This document shows, in pieces, positions 47,624 to 59,529 of a DNA stretch of 64,000 nucleotides; positions within the stretch are counted from its first letter, which is position 1, and each line of letters starts with the position of its first letter. The notes below the pieces were generated by a model. That model did not search any database. It was given only the letters and a program-made list of their open reading frames with translations, and was not told the origin of the DNA. The DNA lies in the NCBI GenBank assembly GCA_016808115.1, contig JAEQBH010002845.1:1054001-1118000 (forward strand), given 5' to 3'. This stretch comes from Tetrastigma voinierianum (lineage: Eukaryota; Streptophyta; Magnoliopsida; Vitales; Vitaceae). Made by a program: the position numbers and the translations under genes.

Positions 47624-49335
47624 ATGATGCTTGGCCCACGACTGGTTCCAGACCTCGAGCGAGATGTGGAGTATGTTGATGGGAGAATGAAGCCGATTCG
47701 AGCCACTCGGCGGTGCGAGTGGAATTGAAGAAGGTCACGAGAATTAAACGAGTGTTTGGTAGATAGAGGAAGAATCAAGAGAAAAAGGGAAAAGGAGAAG
47801 TGAAGAAGCGAAACGGAGCGAGTTGAAAAGTAAGAAACTTTATCTCGGACCAAGCCACGCTAATGGGAGAAAATTCACAGAGACAGAAGGTTTCATTCTT
47901 TGAAAAAAGGATTAGCTTATCTCACAGCTGTTGAAATGCTTGAGAAGAAAGAATGGCAAGCATTGGGCGAGCATAAGGAACCTGGGTGCGCTGCTTTGGT
48001 GAAAGAATTTTTTGCCAATATGGTGGAAAAAGAAGGAAAGAGAGTATATGTCAGAGGACATTGGATAGACTTCAGCAGAGAGAGGATAAATATGTTGTTC
48101 AATACGAAGGTCTGCGAAGGATGGCTCAAAGTTCAGAAACTACTAAAAGGAATAAAATACCAAGATGGTAGACTTGCTCCTGGCAAGGAGAGAAATGAAG
48201 GGAACAAAAACCTTTACAAATCCGTGCTATTGGAGACTTAGCGAAAGAGGCTAAGGTAGCAAGTTCCTCACTTACGTATTTATCTCCTTTGCCTCAAGCA
48301 CCTCGGCCACGATGAGAATGGACGAAACAATCCTCACCACCGCATTGCTAAAAGTGAGATAAATGTGGGGAAAATCATTGAAAATTCCATCTTGAAGTGC
48401 CCGGAAGCAATTCTGCGGGGTTTTGATTCCACACTGTACTTTATAACTTGACCTATGCCTTCTTAGGGGAGTTAAGGCAGAATGGGGACAAGAAGAAACA
48501 TACTCTAGGGCATCTCCTTTGACCTTGACATGAGTGACTAAAGGTCCAAAGAACAGAGAAAAAGAGAAAGATAAAGAGGTGGAAGAAAAAGGAGTATGAA
48601 AATTATGGCCGTAGCGATAGGAGAGTCCGGCTAAAGAGGCAAAGAGCTTCGAGAGCCAAACCCAATCTTGAATGCACCCAGTTTGAGACAAATCCATCAA
48701 ACAGTTGGAAGTTCGGGGCACCCCGAGTGTAAATACGGGAACTAATGGAAGTCACCAAATCCATGAAACAGGAGATGAAAGAAAGGGACAACCAGCTAAA
48801 TCTCCAACTACAACTCAGGGATGAGTACATGGAAGCAGAGCTCAGAAGAAAGGACCAGAATCTAGAGGATGCCTTAAAGAAAAGAGATGAAGAATGGAGA
48901 GTCGACTAGAAAAAAAAAGGATCAAAGATTATTGATTAAGATGGCACACAAGAAGTAAAGCTACCAATGACCTATGAGCAAGTCAACAACAAAACACTCC
49001 TTGAGTCATTGGCTAAAAGGTAGAGAGAACTGACAAAGAGCAATGCAAAATTTTTAGACTGGGCTATGAAGATAGTCTCGAACAAAAAGAAAGTGTCATT
49101 GCCACAAATTAAGATCTCAGATTGTGTTCCATACACAGTAGTCCCTCCAGGGGAAACAAATCCAATACTACATTTCTTAAACCCAAATCCAAATAAAGAA
49201 GGACCTTCTGAACCTTGTAAAGAACTAGCTAAAAATAAAGCCCCTGGTGTAACAAAGAAGAAAGGATTAACCCTAGTAGAGGAAGTTGAAGAATACTTAA
49301 GAATGGAAGTCGCCATGAAAGGTCAGAAGGAGTAA
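47624..49335 (+). pseudogene. E3 ORF2 remnant (plant transposon protein-like domain plus coiled coil)
   Basis: The ORF starts MMLGPRLVPD. After a frameshift, a 113-codon open stretch (47900-48241) holds YLTAVEMLEKKEWQALGEH and VYVRGHWIDFSRERINMLF. This resembles the domain I know as putative plant transposon protein, found in Athila-type 3' ORFs. A continuation, KINVGKIIENSILKCP-like, lies near 48360-48400. The C-terminal part (48745-48905) is strongly charged with heptad-like spacing (KQEMKERDNQLNLQLQLRDE), suggesting a coiled coil. An open stretch of 89 codons then runs to 49335. Biochemical role unknown. Stops and frameshifts make it a pseudogene. Confidence 0.68.
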
Positions 49336-51201
49336 AAATGAAATTTGTCCTGCTCTTCCATATCTTTTTTCCTTCTTTTGTAACTAATACCAATCCTTGA
49401 CAATTCAATAAAATAGAAATTCCTGCAAGATCATGCTCACTTTGTTTGATTTTTCTTGCTTGTTTGTTTTGCCTTGTCACATTTTCCTTCCTTCATGTTT
49501 ATTGAAGTTAGGAAATCTTTAACTTGTGACAATAGCCTAGTTGAAAGGGTCAATTGAGAAACCACTACTCGATCTAATGGTTAAATTGTTGCATGCTCGT
49601 TGAATGAAATTGATGAAAGAATGAAATCGTGGTCAGAGTGATTGTTTTGGGAGCTAAAGACATTTAAACAATCAATATCAAGAAGGCACCACAACAACAA
49701 ATTCAATAACCAAACAAAAATCCGATAGATATCGGGGTGATGAAATGTATGGAAATGGAAAGGCAAGGTTATGAATAAATGTGTCAACTTCAAGATTACA
49801 CATTTTAATAAATCGATGAAAAATAAGACCCATACCTATTCAGGTAAACATTTGGTTTATAAAATCCTGATAAACTTTACATTGGCAGCCAACAATAATC
49901 TGAAGAAATTTGTGCAAGATTCAGAACATCTTCCGATCTATCACAAAGAAGCTCTCCAACGTTCTAGAACCAGCTATTATTAGTCAAGGCGAAATCTAGG
50001 CAATAACACTGGTTTGTGAAATAATTTTGGAAGCTGTCCCTTGAAGTTTGAGCCTTCAAAGTCTATCCTCTTTAATATGCATAAGCATTATACACTAGTT
50101 CCTTTATTTCGAGTTTATAATCAATCTTCACTATCAACCAGTACTATAAGCCAATTTTCTTCCCTAAACATAATCCTATAGTAAAGAACCCTTATTTTCC
50201 CAGATTATCAAACAAAGTACATTAAGGACATAAAAGGACAAGTTTTGGGGGAATGTTAGTCAAGCCAGAAACATGAGCAAGGGTGGAGAAAGACAATGCA
50301 AAAGAAATAAGAAAAGACAAGAGATTAGTGAAAGAAGCTATGAAAAGTAAAACATCAAGGAGGAATGAGTTTGGTTCCTGAGCCTTCCCTCCTCAGAACC
50401 ATTAAGTTCTTGTGGGTGTTCAAGATCTAAATTAATGTTATTTGTGTGGAGCATTAACCAAAGTTTGTTATGGGTGGCAGCTTAAAAGACCAACAATGTA
50501 ATCATCTCCATAAAACTTGGTGAGAGATAAAAAAGTGAAAGCTCGTAAAAATTAAGGAAGAGAAGCTATCTTTGTGTGGAAAGGAAAAGAGAAAAAAGAT
50601 ACGACACGTGAAGAATATGCACAGATGCACAAACTCGATGAATGTTGGAAACTTACACCATGAGAAATCACTGATGTATCAAGAAGGTAAGAGGTAGTCA
50701 ACAGTGAAATTTGGGTGAATAATTGAGCCTAGTGTCAAATACCATTTACCTAATTGCCTTAAGCTACACACATGCCTAAAAGACTCATTTGATTCTATAA
50801 AGGTGTGTGTTAAGCCTACATTAGCGGAGATTAATATGATAAAACAAGCATATGAGACTTTAAAAAATGAAAGAGTAGTATGCTAATCGAGTATTATTCC
50901 AGAAGATAACTAATCTTACTAAAGAAAAGAGTAGGGGCACCAACACACACACAAAAATCGATCGAATGATTAAATTGTTACACCACATGAATTATTTGTC
51001 GTTTAGTGAACTGAAGGTCAAAATCTTCCTAATTCTAGATCGAAACACGCTTAGAAGTAATTTTAAAACTGGACATATGTTTCCCGCCCCCACCTGAGCT
51101 TAAATAGAAAAATGTCCTTAAAATAAAGGCTGAATTGCTCGAGTATCAAACGAAATTTCAATCTTGCTAGTGGACAAACAAAAACTTTGTGCTTTATGAA
51201 T
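49336..51201. other. E3 non-coding 3' tail
   Basis: Long non-coding region before the 3' LTR, typical of Athila elements. It holds a TTTTGGGGGAAT tract near 50246-50257 and a degenerate CTTGCTAGTGGACAAACAA hairpin relic at about 51163-51181 just before the LTR. Open frames here are short and unsupported. Confidence 0.6.
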
Positions 51202-54160
51202 TCACGAGTCTTAAACTCATCTATTTTTAATCCATTTTTATGGCATGTTTTTTACAATTTTAGATCCATTTTTATGCCAAATTATGAACATTCATCAACC
51301 TTATGTTTGCAAAAGCACTGGAAAGTAGAGAAAACAAAGGTAAAAAAGCAAAAATGTGGAAAATGAAGCATTGTCACACATACTTTCGTATGTCGCAACA
51401 CAAAATCTGGCAGCCAAAGGAACTATGTTGCAAACAATTAACGAAATGTCGTGAACAAAGATCGACACAGAATCAATGGCTGAAGAGAAGTTTTGTCGGA
51501 CAAAGAGTTTTTCGTCATGACATTATCAAGAATATTGTGAAGAAAATCGTCGCGATAACTCGACTTTGGCGACAACGACAGCGCATGCCAGTACATTGTC
51601 GCGACAATGAGCAATTTATGTTGCAACATAAAAAGTCAAGACTACCGTATTAAACTGCTGCGATAGTACATAATTCGTTGCTATAGAAATTGCTTAGATT
51701 ACAACACAAGTCAACTGAGACAAGTGTTTTTATGTTGTGACAAAGTTTTTAGCATCAAGCCAGCTCAAGGAAGAATTGTTGTCACAACAAAGAAAATCCT
51801 GTACATAACATCTCGTAATCTCACAACCAGAAAATGAAATTCATGCTCACGAATAAAGATTATTTATGTCATGATAACCAAAACACGAAGGTGGTGAATT
51901 ATTTTCACGCATAAGAAATTGAAGAGCAATACAGTAAGGAGGTACAAAGAAATTCTTGCTGTGACATGATCAAGATTTGAAAAGTTAAAACTCGTGGTCG
52001 CGACAAAGAAGTTTTATATCGCGAACAATAAAAGCTTGGTGGAACGATAGTAATTTTTGTCACCACGCAGAAAATTAGGTCGATAGAAAAAGAAGAAGAA
52101 CCAAGCATAGCCATAGAATCGTGTCGCAACAACAATTCTCAAGGTAACACAGTACACCAACAAGCTAAAGTGGAATTGAGAAGAATATCTGGTCAGACTA
52201 TGAGCCTTATCGCTTACGTAAATCGCTAAGGATCTCCAAAGAAATCCCCGTCATGTATAGAGTTGACAGGCTGAAAAGGTAAATGTTTTTCTCGACAAGG
52301 AAAATTATGTCTCGACAAACTCCAAAAGGACAAGGACATGAGAAGCTGGTTGCAAATATGTTGCGTCGTGACACGCGCATTCTTTGGCTGCGACAAGAAC
52401 AAAGTCCACGAATAAAATCTAATGTCGGGACATTACAAAGCATGTCGCAACACACCCAAGAGCAAGCTCAGAGAATAGGGTTGCATTAAAAACAAGATGC
52501 TACTTACAGAGGGCAATGACAAAGACCGGAAAAGTTCTGGCGGCGATAGAACTTTCTATGTCGGGCGAGCAAAATATAATTCAATTTTGGCTGTAATTTA
52601 TGATCCACAACTAATTAATGAAGTTGCTCCAACATTGAAAGCCTCATAAATAGACGCCTGGCAATGTGCCCGTGCTTCCAACTCAGGACGCCTAGGTGGT
52701 TGAAGGCTCTTGTATTATTATTTGTTTATTTTATTATTCTAGTTTTAGTAGATTTAGTTTTAGTATAGCTTTGATTCTGTTAGCCTTCCACAACTTTCTA
52801 GACTTGGGTACATATTAGCTGTATCTTGAGTTGGTATTATAACATCATCTTTTCATTATTATTTGATTTAATGGACAGATAGAAAGTTTTCAAGTTCATT
52901 TATTTCAATTGCATGATTTTAGTAAATTTTCGATCATTAGTCACCGACATGAGTGAACCAATTTTTTTGAAAAAGTTGAGTTTCATCGGAAATGGGTCAT
53001 TGATGATAGTCATTTTTCTCATAAGGTGGGAAGAAAGCTTTACTAGAATTCCTGAATTTATTTGATTGGTATTGTTTATAAATTTACTTTGTTTCAAGAC
53101 AAGATCGTAATCTAAACGCAAGGTATCAGATTCGCTTTGATTTTCTTGGGTTATGCTTATCCGAGTGATTGCACAAAGACGGAGAACTTTATAGCAGAGC
53201 AGTTTCCTTGGGGGCATGGCAGACCAATACTATGAAACCAATGAACTTTGAAGGATTACTCAGATAGATCACCTAACTTACTTATAATTCTGGAGGATAG
53301 TCGAACGAAGTATCTCTGCTTAATTACTAAAGAGGTCTCTCCTCTTCTCTCGATGAATTGATTCATCCCGTGTTAGCAAAGATCTAATCAAGGAGATGGA
53401 AAATTTCAAGAAGCGAGGATGAGGTGTCAATCAAATTCGGAGAAGGCTCGCACATCCCTGTCATGGGGCAAGAATTTCCTTTAGTCCTAAGATCCGAGTA
53501 TGAAGTAATCGAAAAGGAAAAATACTTAAATCTTGTACAGGTTACATATCACAAGCAACTAATTGAATCATGTCTCGAAATGAATATGAACCTTTTAATC
53601 GCTGAAAAGTATGGTTCAGTGAGAAATCCAAATCCATACTACTCTCGCGATTCCTCGACAAACTCATTTCTTTTCTCCAATTTATAGTTGAGCTATGAAT
53701 CGAAATGATGCAGAAATTAATTATTATTAATTGATTCATGTCCAGTTTTTTTGTCTCACTAATGAATTCAACCCCACTTTATTAAACTTATTTTTGCATA
53801 TTGTAAGATTTTAGCTAGACTACATTTTTAAATTCTCTTATCATCATAAATAAAATGAGTTCAAATAGTAATAATCTTGAGAAGTTGAGTGAAGTTAGTC
53901 TTTAGTTTATACTTTTCCTCCTCTGTGTAGCCATGTTGGACTCAACAATCACCTCTGATCATTTAACCATCTCATAAGGATCAAGACCACACACACAAAT
54001 TTTAAATGAGTCATTTTACAAAAAAATAACAAATACATCTTTCCATGTACATGAAAAATGGTCTTAACAAGTTTTTGGAGCCGTTGCCGATGACTGAAAA
54101 GTACTTGGGTGGCAGATAGTTTGCATACACTGATTATGACAGAGGGCTGTCTTTAATAAT
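51202..54160 (+). repeat. E3 3' LTR
   Basis: About 2.96 kb. It aligns with 28447-30228 plus 43415-44820. It contains the GTCGCGAC array (about 51370-52600, with TTGTCGCGACAA at 51597-51608), a CATAAATAG TATA-like box at 52645-52653 and a fossil PBS at 54069-54090. The right end is placed where the E1 sequence resumes. Confidence 0.82.
51370..52600. promoter_or_regulatory. E3 3' LTR palindrome array
   Basis: Same motif family as 28620-29860. Intact copies include TTGTCGCGACAA (51597-51608) and GGTCGCGAC near 51996. Many copies carry CpG-decay variants or single-base indels. Confidence 0.7.
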
Positions 54161-54509
54161 AACTCATGTTTTGTAAGAACTCTAATTTTTCCTTTTTATT
54201 TACTATTTCCATTTATTTTTAGTTTATTTGATTTGTGGTTTTCGGGATTCTTGTTTGTTTTATTTTGTTTGATTTGTGTCAAGTGTTTCCCAAGTTCATT
54301 CAAGAAAGTAAGGTTTCCTGTGGTTGGATTTTGGGGTTTTGATACCGAGCTCATGAGTGAACCAAAATCAAGGAATAAACATTTATCTTTTCTAAAAAAA
54401 AAAAAAAAAAAAGAAAAAAAAAGAGGGAGCCATGAACTCAATTTGATGTTCAATGAATTTAATGTAATTTTTGCGGACAAAAGTCAAGTTTAAAAATTTT
54501 GTGGGCATG
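54161..54509. other. E1 interior resumes: T-rich post-pol stretch
   Basis: Starts CATGTTTTGTAAG, followed by T-rich sequence expected after the GGGAGGCAAC pol-end signature at 28438-28446. Contains an A-run near 54400. Confidence 0.6.
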
Positions 54510-54800
54510 AATTTCGAAAGTGAACTCCACTTCTGCTCGCTGAGCTAAGATCGCTTTTCGCGAAGGCGAACTCTTGTGCTCGGCAAGGTTTAGGTTTGCT
54601 AAGGCAAAGGAAAACCTTCGCCAAGGCGAAGGTGTTCGCTAAGGCAAAGGTGTTCGCTAAGGTGAAGCAACCCTTCGCCGAGGCGAACATGAGTCCCAAG
54701 TTTGGCACACTCTCGGGTTTGCCAAGGCGAACAGGCCTTCACAGAGGCAAACCCCCATCAGGCTTTTGGCATACCTTCGGGTTTGCCAATGTGAACCACT
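54510..54800. promoter_or_regulatory. E1 internal palindrome array upstream of ORF2
   Basis: CCTTCGCCAAGGCGAAGG at 54615-54632 has two perfect 8-bp arms. GTTTGCCAAGGCGAAC ends at 54732, CTTCGCCGAGGCGAA lies near 54673-54687, and at least five degenerate copies lie between 54555 and 54795. This is the motif of the E1 LTR array. A clear TATA box is not visible downstream; the nearest AT-rich spot is ACTTTATTTCCC near 54820. Confidence 0.7.
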
Positions 54801-54889
54801 CGTAGCTTTTTTCATTTCACTTTATTTCCCGGCTTTCCCTCTCCAAGAACTCGGTCCTTCCAAGTCAAGTTTTTTCCATCTCTCTTCCT

Positions 54890-55700
54890 CCATAGCTCCG
54901 AAGAAAATCGTCCTAGAGAAGAAGAAGAGGACAAGCTCGAGCTCCCATGCACCTCTTCCTCTTCTCGATAATCTAGAGAAGTTTATCACACGAGAGGCGG
55001 AGAAGTTGTACCATGAATCCCTCTACAACATAACGTTCAACGTAGAGCGTGGTATCCCGGACTCAAACGTCTATTTCACCTTCATGATCCAAGAAAAGTT
55101 TCGACTACGCCATACAAGATCCCTAACCCGGATATCCCCCGGTTGTTAGAGAGTTTCACCAACCCACGGAGCCAAGGTTGGCTCCACAAAGAAATGTCTG
55201 AGGCAAGTGGGTGGATTTCAGTGCTGCTGTAATTAACTGGGTGTATAACTCGGTGGATGATGATAACGACGCCTACAGGGCATTATTTTAGGACATCGGT
55301 TATCAGATGATTATGAGGCCCCTCACAAGGGGTCGGGATGTATGGAAACGCCATCCCTCAACTTCCGAGGTTACTACATTAGATGAAATCTTAATCATCT
55401 AGAGTTCGCAACTCATCACATTACCTGAAGCCTAGCCTTCATCTATCTACAATCACCGTGTGACAAGATTCGTTTCTACTTTACGTGATTTATGTAGTGT
55501 GATAAAATTGATGTCGGTAATGTTATTAAGAGGGAAATAGATTCACTTGGGGTGGGCTACAAAATCGGAGCCCTTATACACCTTTATCCGACACCAATTA
55601 TGTTGACTCAAGAGGTTTCAGAATGCATGAATCAAGAAAAGCCACCTACGGACTTCCACCGCCCCAAATCAAGGATGGAGCTTTTTGACAAATATGGAAG
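54890..55700 (+). pseudogene. E1 ORF2 remnant (plant transposon protein-like)
   Basis: A likely start region APKKIVLEKKKR lies near 54896-54940. EKFITREAEKLYHESLYNIT and NVERGIPDSNVYFTFMIQEK follow at about 54977-55095. After a stop, a KWVDFSAAVINWVYNSVDDD-like block lies near 55205-55265 and KIDVGNVIKREIDSLGVGYK near 55504-55570. The order matches the E3 ORF2: charged N-terminus, DFS...IN block, then K.(N/D)VG.(I/V)I block. The tail to 56065 is Ala/Pro/Ser-rich and interrupted. Unknown function, not intact. Confidence 0.68.
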
Positions 55701-57802
55701 AAGTTAATGCGAGGAAGCTGCAGCAACAGTATGTTTCAGTCGAGAATAGACCCATGACACGAAGACGAGGTGATATACCCGGTGAAGGCCATGGAGAGAG
55801 TTCTCCAGACTCAGCTCGCAGATGAGCCGGCTCCATCCACAGCAATCGCAAAGAGATCGCGCCGCCACGCGCTCACTTTGCCAGCTAGTCATAGCTCTAC
55901 CATGGACCAACATCTTTATCAGTAGCATCTCTGCAGCCTCCTCCATTCCAATTTCCAGCATGGCCCCGGCCGCACCTGCGATCGACAGACCCCCACCGAC
56001 CACCGATAGGATGACGACGAGCACCCATACCGAGGAGCTCTACTCGCATTCTTCTGTCGCACCATGACAATGTTGTATTCAAGTTTCAAAGGTTTCTGCA
56101 ATACTTTTCAACATATTACTTATCTTTGCAAAGATTTTTATCTCAGGCTCATTGGCGCCATCCATGCACTTGGAACAATTTACTCATTTGCTTTATCTGC
56201 TTTATTTGCACAATTATTTGGATATTTGATAATGGTATACTATTTACTGTGTTTTGATCGGTTTTCTAATCCATTTTTAGTCATAGTAGCTCTGATATGC
56301 AATTTTTTGAGTAAATCATTCTAATGCCATAATGCATAGCAATTTTGAAACAATTTTTTTTGTAAATATCCAAAATGGTTTATTTTGTTGTTTGTGGGTC
56401 CATTGTGCCTATGATGGTATCAAATTTTGTTATTCTTTACATAAGAACAATGTGAGAGACATTTGAGCTAAAAGTCAAATAGAATGACCATATAGTTGAA
56501 CACTTAGCTATAGGTTTGCACCAAATCAAGCACAAGTCTCATATACCGTTGTTGTCCAATTATGCTTGGTTTAGAGAAAAAATGGAGGGAAATCATGATG
56601 TCTAAGATTTCACGAGACTTTAGAACTTGCTCAAATATCATTTGAGGCGAAATCTTAGGCATCACATCTTTTGGGAAATGATGTAAGCCATCCTTGGAAT
56701 TGGTTGAGCCTTTTTAGCCAACCCGGTTATGTATTAACCTATAGTCACCCAATTGAGCCAGAATAAACTATGTTCTATCTTGAAAACAAAAAACGAACGC
56801 CCATATCCCGTTATTTTAACCGTCAATCAAGAACCCATATTTTACCCTTAACATGTCATTGACAAAGCGCAAATCAAGAGAAGGACATGTAGTTTGGTGG
56901 GAAGTTGGGATGAAGCGGTTTTGATAAGTACAAAATGTCAAGGAATAGAAATTAAAAAGAGCAAAGAAAAAAAGAACTCGAGGGGGAGAAAATTTAATCT
57001 CGTAGCCTTCCTACCTTGAGCTAGTAAGTCTGTAAGGGTGTTTTAACACCTAATACCCCAAGGCCAATTGGCTCGGGAGTTATTGACTTAAAACTCACTA
57101 CATGGGGTAGGTAGAAAGCTTAAAAAGGTTGAATATTGCATTGCTTTATACCTTGATGCTCAGAAAAAGCAAAAGTCTTGGTAATCTTGAAGAAAGATAG
57201 AAACAAACAAGTTTGGGGGTGAAATGGAATGAAAAGCACACCGATGTCGATCGGGTTGAGGAGTTTCACCTAATTGAAGACATAGTCAAAATTTGGAGTG
57301 AAGGAACACAAGAATGTAAGGAAGCAAATGGGAGTGCTTTGGGAAATCTTGAACTTTAAATGACCTAGTTAACTTCCCTCTCACCCTAGCCACACATTAC
57401 AAGCTTGAAAAGACCTATTTGATCCTAAGAACATGTAACGCCTACATTAGTAGAGAATGGGATACGAAGCAAGCTTATGAAGTCTCAATCACTCTTTATC
57501 TATGGAAACTCTTACGAGCGAGGAGATCTTTACTCATGGTCTTCCTAATTTCATTTACACTACATTTCGATCAATGAGGGTGAGACTACACACACTCACG
57601 CTAGAACCTTGACCTAGGTGCAACTAGCTTGTGGCCAGCCTGTTTGTTTTGAGGAACACTGTCTAGAAACATTATTCATGTGTTGGAATGAGTAATTCCT
57701 AAGGCAAAATATTGAAAAATTACATATCTCTACGGACTCATGTTTTCTTTCTAATAAAAATGGAAAATGTGTTTGTCTTTTCTTGAGGATAAGCAAAACA
57801 TT
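55701..57802. other. E1 ORF2 tail and non-coding 3' region
   Basis: Up to 56065 the sequence still has coding-like GC content (an STHTEELYSHSSVAP end). After that it is non-coding with typical Athila tail sequence, including a CAAGTTTGGGGGTGAAATGG tract near 57207. A weak hairpin (CTTG AGGA TAAG core) lies at about 57782-57793 just before the PPT. Confidence 0.6.
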
Positions 57803-57813
57803 AAGTTTAGGGG
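57803..57813 (+). other. E1 polypurine tract
   Basis: AAGTTTAGGGG lies directly before TGAATTGTATTAGC, the start of the E1 3' LTR. Confidence 0.8.
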
Positions 57814-59529
57814 TGAATTGTATTAGCATTTATAGTGTGTTTCTCAGGTGTTTATGTAACCTAAATGCTATATTCACACCCTTATGTGCAAATATTACAC
57901 TAACCTATCATATGTGAGTTTTTGCGGTATTGAAGCAAAGCAAAGAAGAGGGGCAAAAAGAGCAAGAAAGCATAATCCCCTATTAATTACAGATCATTTC
58001 CACTTTGGCGATGAATAGCTCAGAGGAGGCGGCGCTTCACCAAGGCGAAGAGAGAGTTTCGCCGAGGCAAAGCTAAAGACTAAAGAAATCAAAAGCCTAG
58101 GGTTCGCCTAAGCAAAGAGGACCTTCGCCGAGGCGAAGGCCTTCGCCAAGGTGAAACAGACCTTTGCCAAGGCGAAGGGGGGAACATCCTACAAACCAAG
58201 AGCTTTGGGTTCGCCAAGGCGAAGGAAGATCATCTTGATTATCGATGCATGTCTTCTCCAAGGCGAAGGATGTCGAGTTGAGACAAAAATGCCCTCATTC
58301 TCAGCCCCATTTTTGGTCATTTTCCATATTTTATAAATACTCACTTGTAACATTTCTAAAGAGAGCTTGGAGAGAGCTTGGAGGCTTGCACATATTCCAT
58401 CTTTTCTAGGTTCTTCTTTAAGTTTCTATTTTTGGAGTTAAGTTAGGAGATTTTAATCATATAGGACTTCTTGCAATGGTAGGCATTTATGATCCATTTC
58501 ATATTTGTTTTCAGATCACCAACCTCTTCTCTCTCTAATTTTCGGCTTTATGTTTGCTATAAACATGATTTTGTTGGATTTTAAGGGTGCTATGAGTGGC
58601 TAGATCATCCTCTAGCTGAAGTTGTTTTACATTGTGTTTATTTTATGTATTATATCAATGATTTTTGTGAACGATTGTAGAAGCGAGGTTTTATGATGTG
58701 GTTTACAGTTGTCTCTCAGGGTTATTCAATTGTTATGATACTAGGTAGTGAAATTAAGACCTAGAGCTCAAAGGGTTGTGAAGGTATACTGGAAATAAGC
58801 CCTAGGATTCGGGAGTTTCATCCCAATATGTAACTGGATAAAATCAACATAACCTAATCAAAGAAATCTAGGAAATTAGGAAAACCTAGTACTAGATGGA
58901 TATTATTAGGAGGGACATCATCTAACCTTATGTGATGATCCTATGGACCGAAAGGTGATCGATATGAACATAACCCGGGAAATTCCATTGCATGGACCGA
59001 GAGGTGACCAATGGAAATTCCCAATGACTGATTTACCTTAGAACGTGTAACACATTGTTTGACCTAGATGAACCGAAAGGAAAATAGGGATTAGGTGTGA
59101 GAAATTGAGGTGAGACTCGAAAGAGAGAACCTCATACAGAGTTCCTTGGGTAAACACAAGAGTATCTTCACTTAATTAGCACTTAATGAATATAAACCAT
59201 AAAGGCACCAATGGAAATAACCGGCCTATTATTCCTTAAAGTTTTTCTTACAACTTAATCCAACTATTTGCTAATCTTTTAGAGTAGATTTTTAGTTTAA
59301 CTTAGTTTCATTTTTTAGTTAACAATCAATCACAACTAATTTAATTCACTTAAACAATAAAAATTCCTGAGGCAATGAGGCATTAACTCCACTTAATATC
59401 TTTTCCTTTATAGGTTCTACATACTAGGTTTTTAATTTGAAAGCCACTATATTAATTGTGATCCGTGCACTTGTGGATTAAGTTGCTTTTAACCAAACTT
59501 TTATATAAACAAAAACAACCAGGTAGACA
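57814..59529 (+). repeat. E1 3' LTR
   Basis: Aligns with 19045-20604 and 23181-23374. It contains the TTCGCC/GGCGAA array (58021-58270), TATAAATA at 58332-58339 and the U5 stretch ending AAAAACAACC. The end near 59529 is uncertain because the last bases differ from the 5' copy. Confidence 0.88.
58021..58270. promoter_or_regulatory. E1 3' LTR palindrome array
   Basis: CCTTCGCCGAGGCGAAGG at 58122-58139 has perfect 8-bp arms. CTTCACCAAGGCGAAG lies at 58035-58050 and CCTTTGCCAAGGCGAAGG at 58161-58178. Further copies are near 58060, 58141, 58209 and 58252. The TATA box follows about 60 bases later. Confidence 0.75.

Larger units (their letters stand above)
28447..54160 (+). mobile_element. Element E3: non-autonomous Athila-type element (gag + ORF2, no pol) nested in E1
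   Basis: The LTR starts TGATGAGTCTTAAACTCAT at 28447; the second copy starts near 51202 (TCACGAGTCTTAAACTCAT). The first copy is split by E4. The interior (44821-51201) has a PBS-like site, gag, a GAGAGGCAAC pol-end-like signature directly after gag, an internal promoter-like region, ORF2 and a non-coding tail. No protease, RT, RNase H or integrase blocks were found. E1 resumes near 54161 with the T-rich sequence expected after its pol end. Possible target duplication: gcaac at 28442-28446 against ataac near 54158-54162, imperfect. Confidence 0.82.
19045..59529 (+). mobile_element. Element E1: Athila/Tat-type Ty3 retrotransposon hosting nested elements
   Basis: The LTR copies at 19045-23374 and 57814-59529 align along their lengths once the solo LTR is removed. 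Between them lie a PBS-like site, gag-pol remnants (23990-28440), the E3 insertion (28447 to about 54160), ORF2 (54890-55700), a non-coding tail and the PPT (57803-57813). The gag and pol motifs, the GGGAGGCAAC sequence at the pol end and the 3' ORF2 are characteristic of the Athila/Tat clade. No 5-bp target duplication is seen: the left flank is agggg and the right flank is ttgtt. The outer ends may therefore be recombinant. Confidence 0.85.

Noticed and set aside
48272..48721. Minus-strand open frame of 149 codons
   Set aside because: The plus strand carries the ORF2 block with K.NVGKII and charged sequence; the minus-strand frame is its shadow.
51303..51653. Plus-strand frame of 116 codons in the E3 3' LTR
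   Set aside because: It crosses the palindrome array. Its counterpart in the other LTR copy has no open frame.
55669..56101. Several overlapping minus-strand frames of 60-106 codons
   Set aside because: They are antisense to the Ala/Pro/Ser-rich tail of E1 ORF2, whose GC content keeps all frames open.
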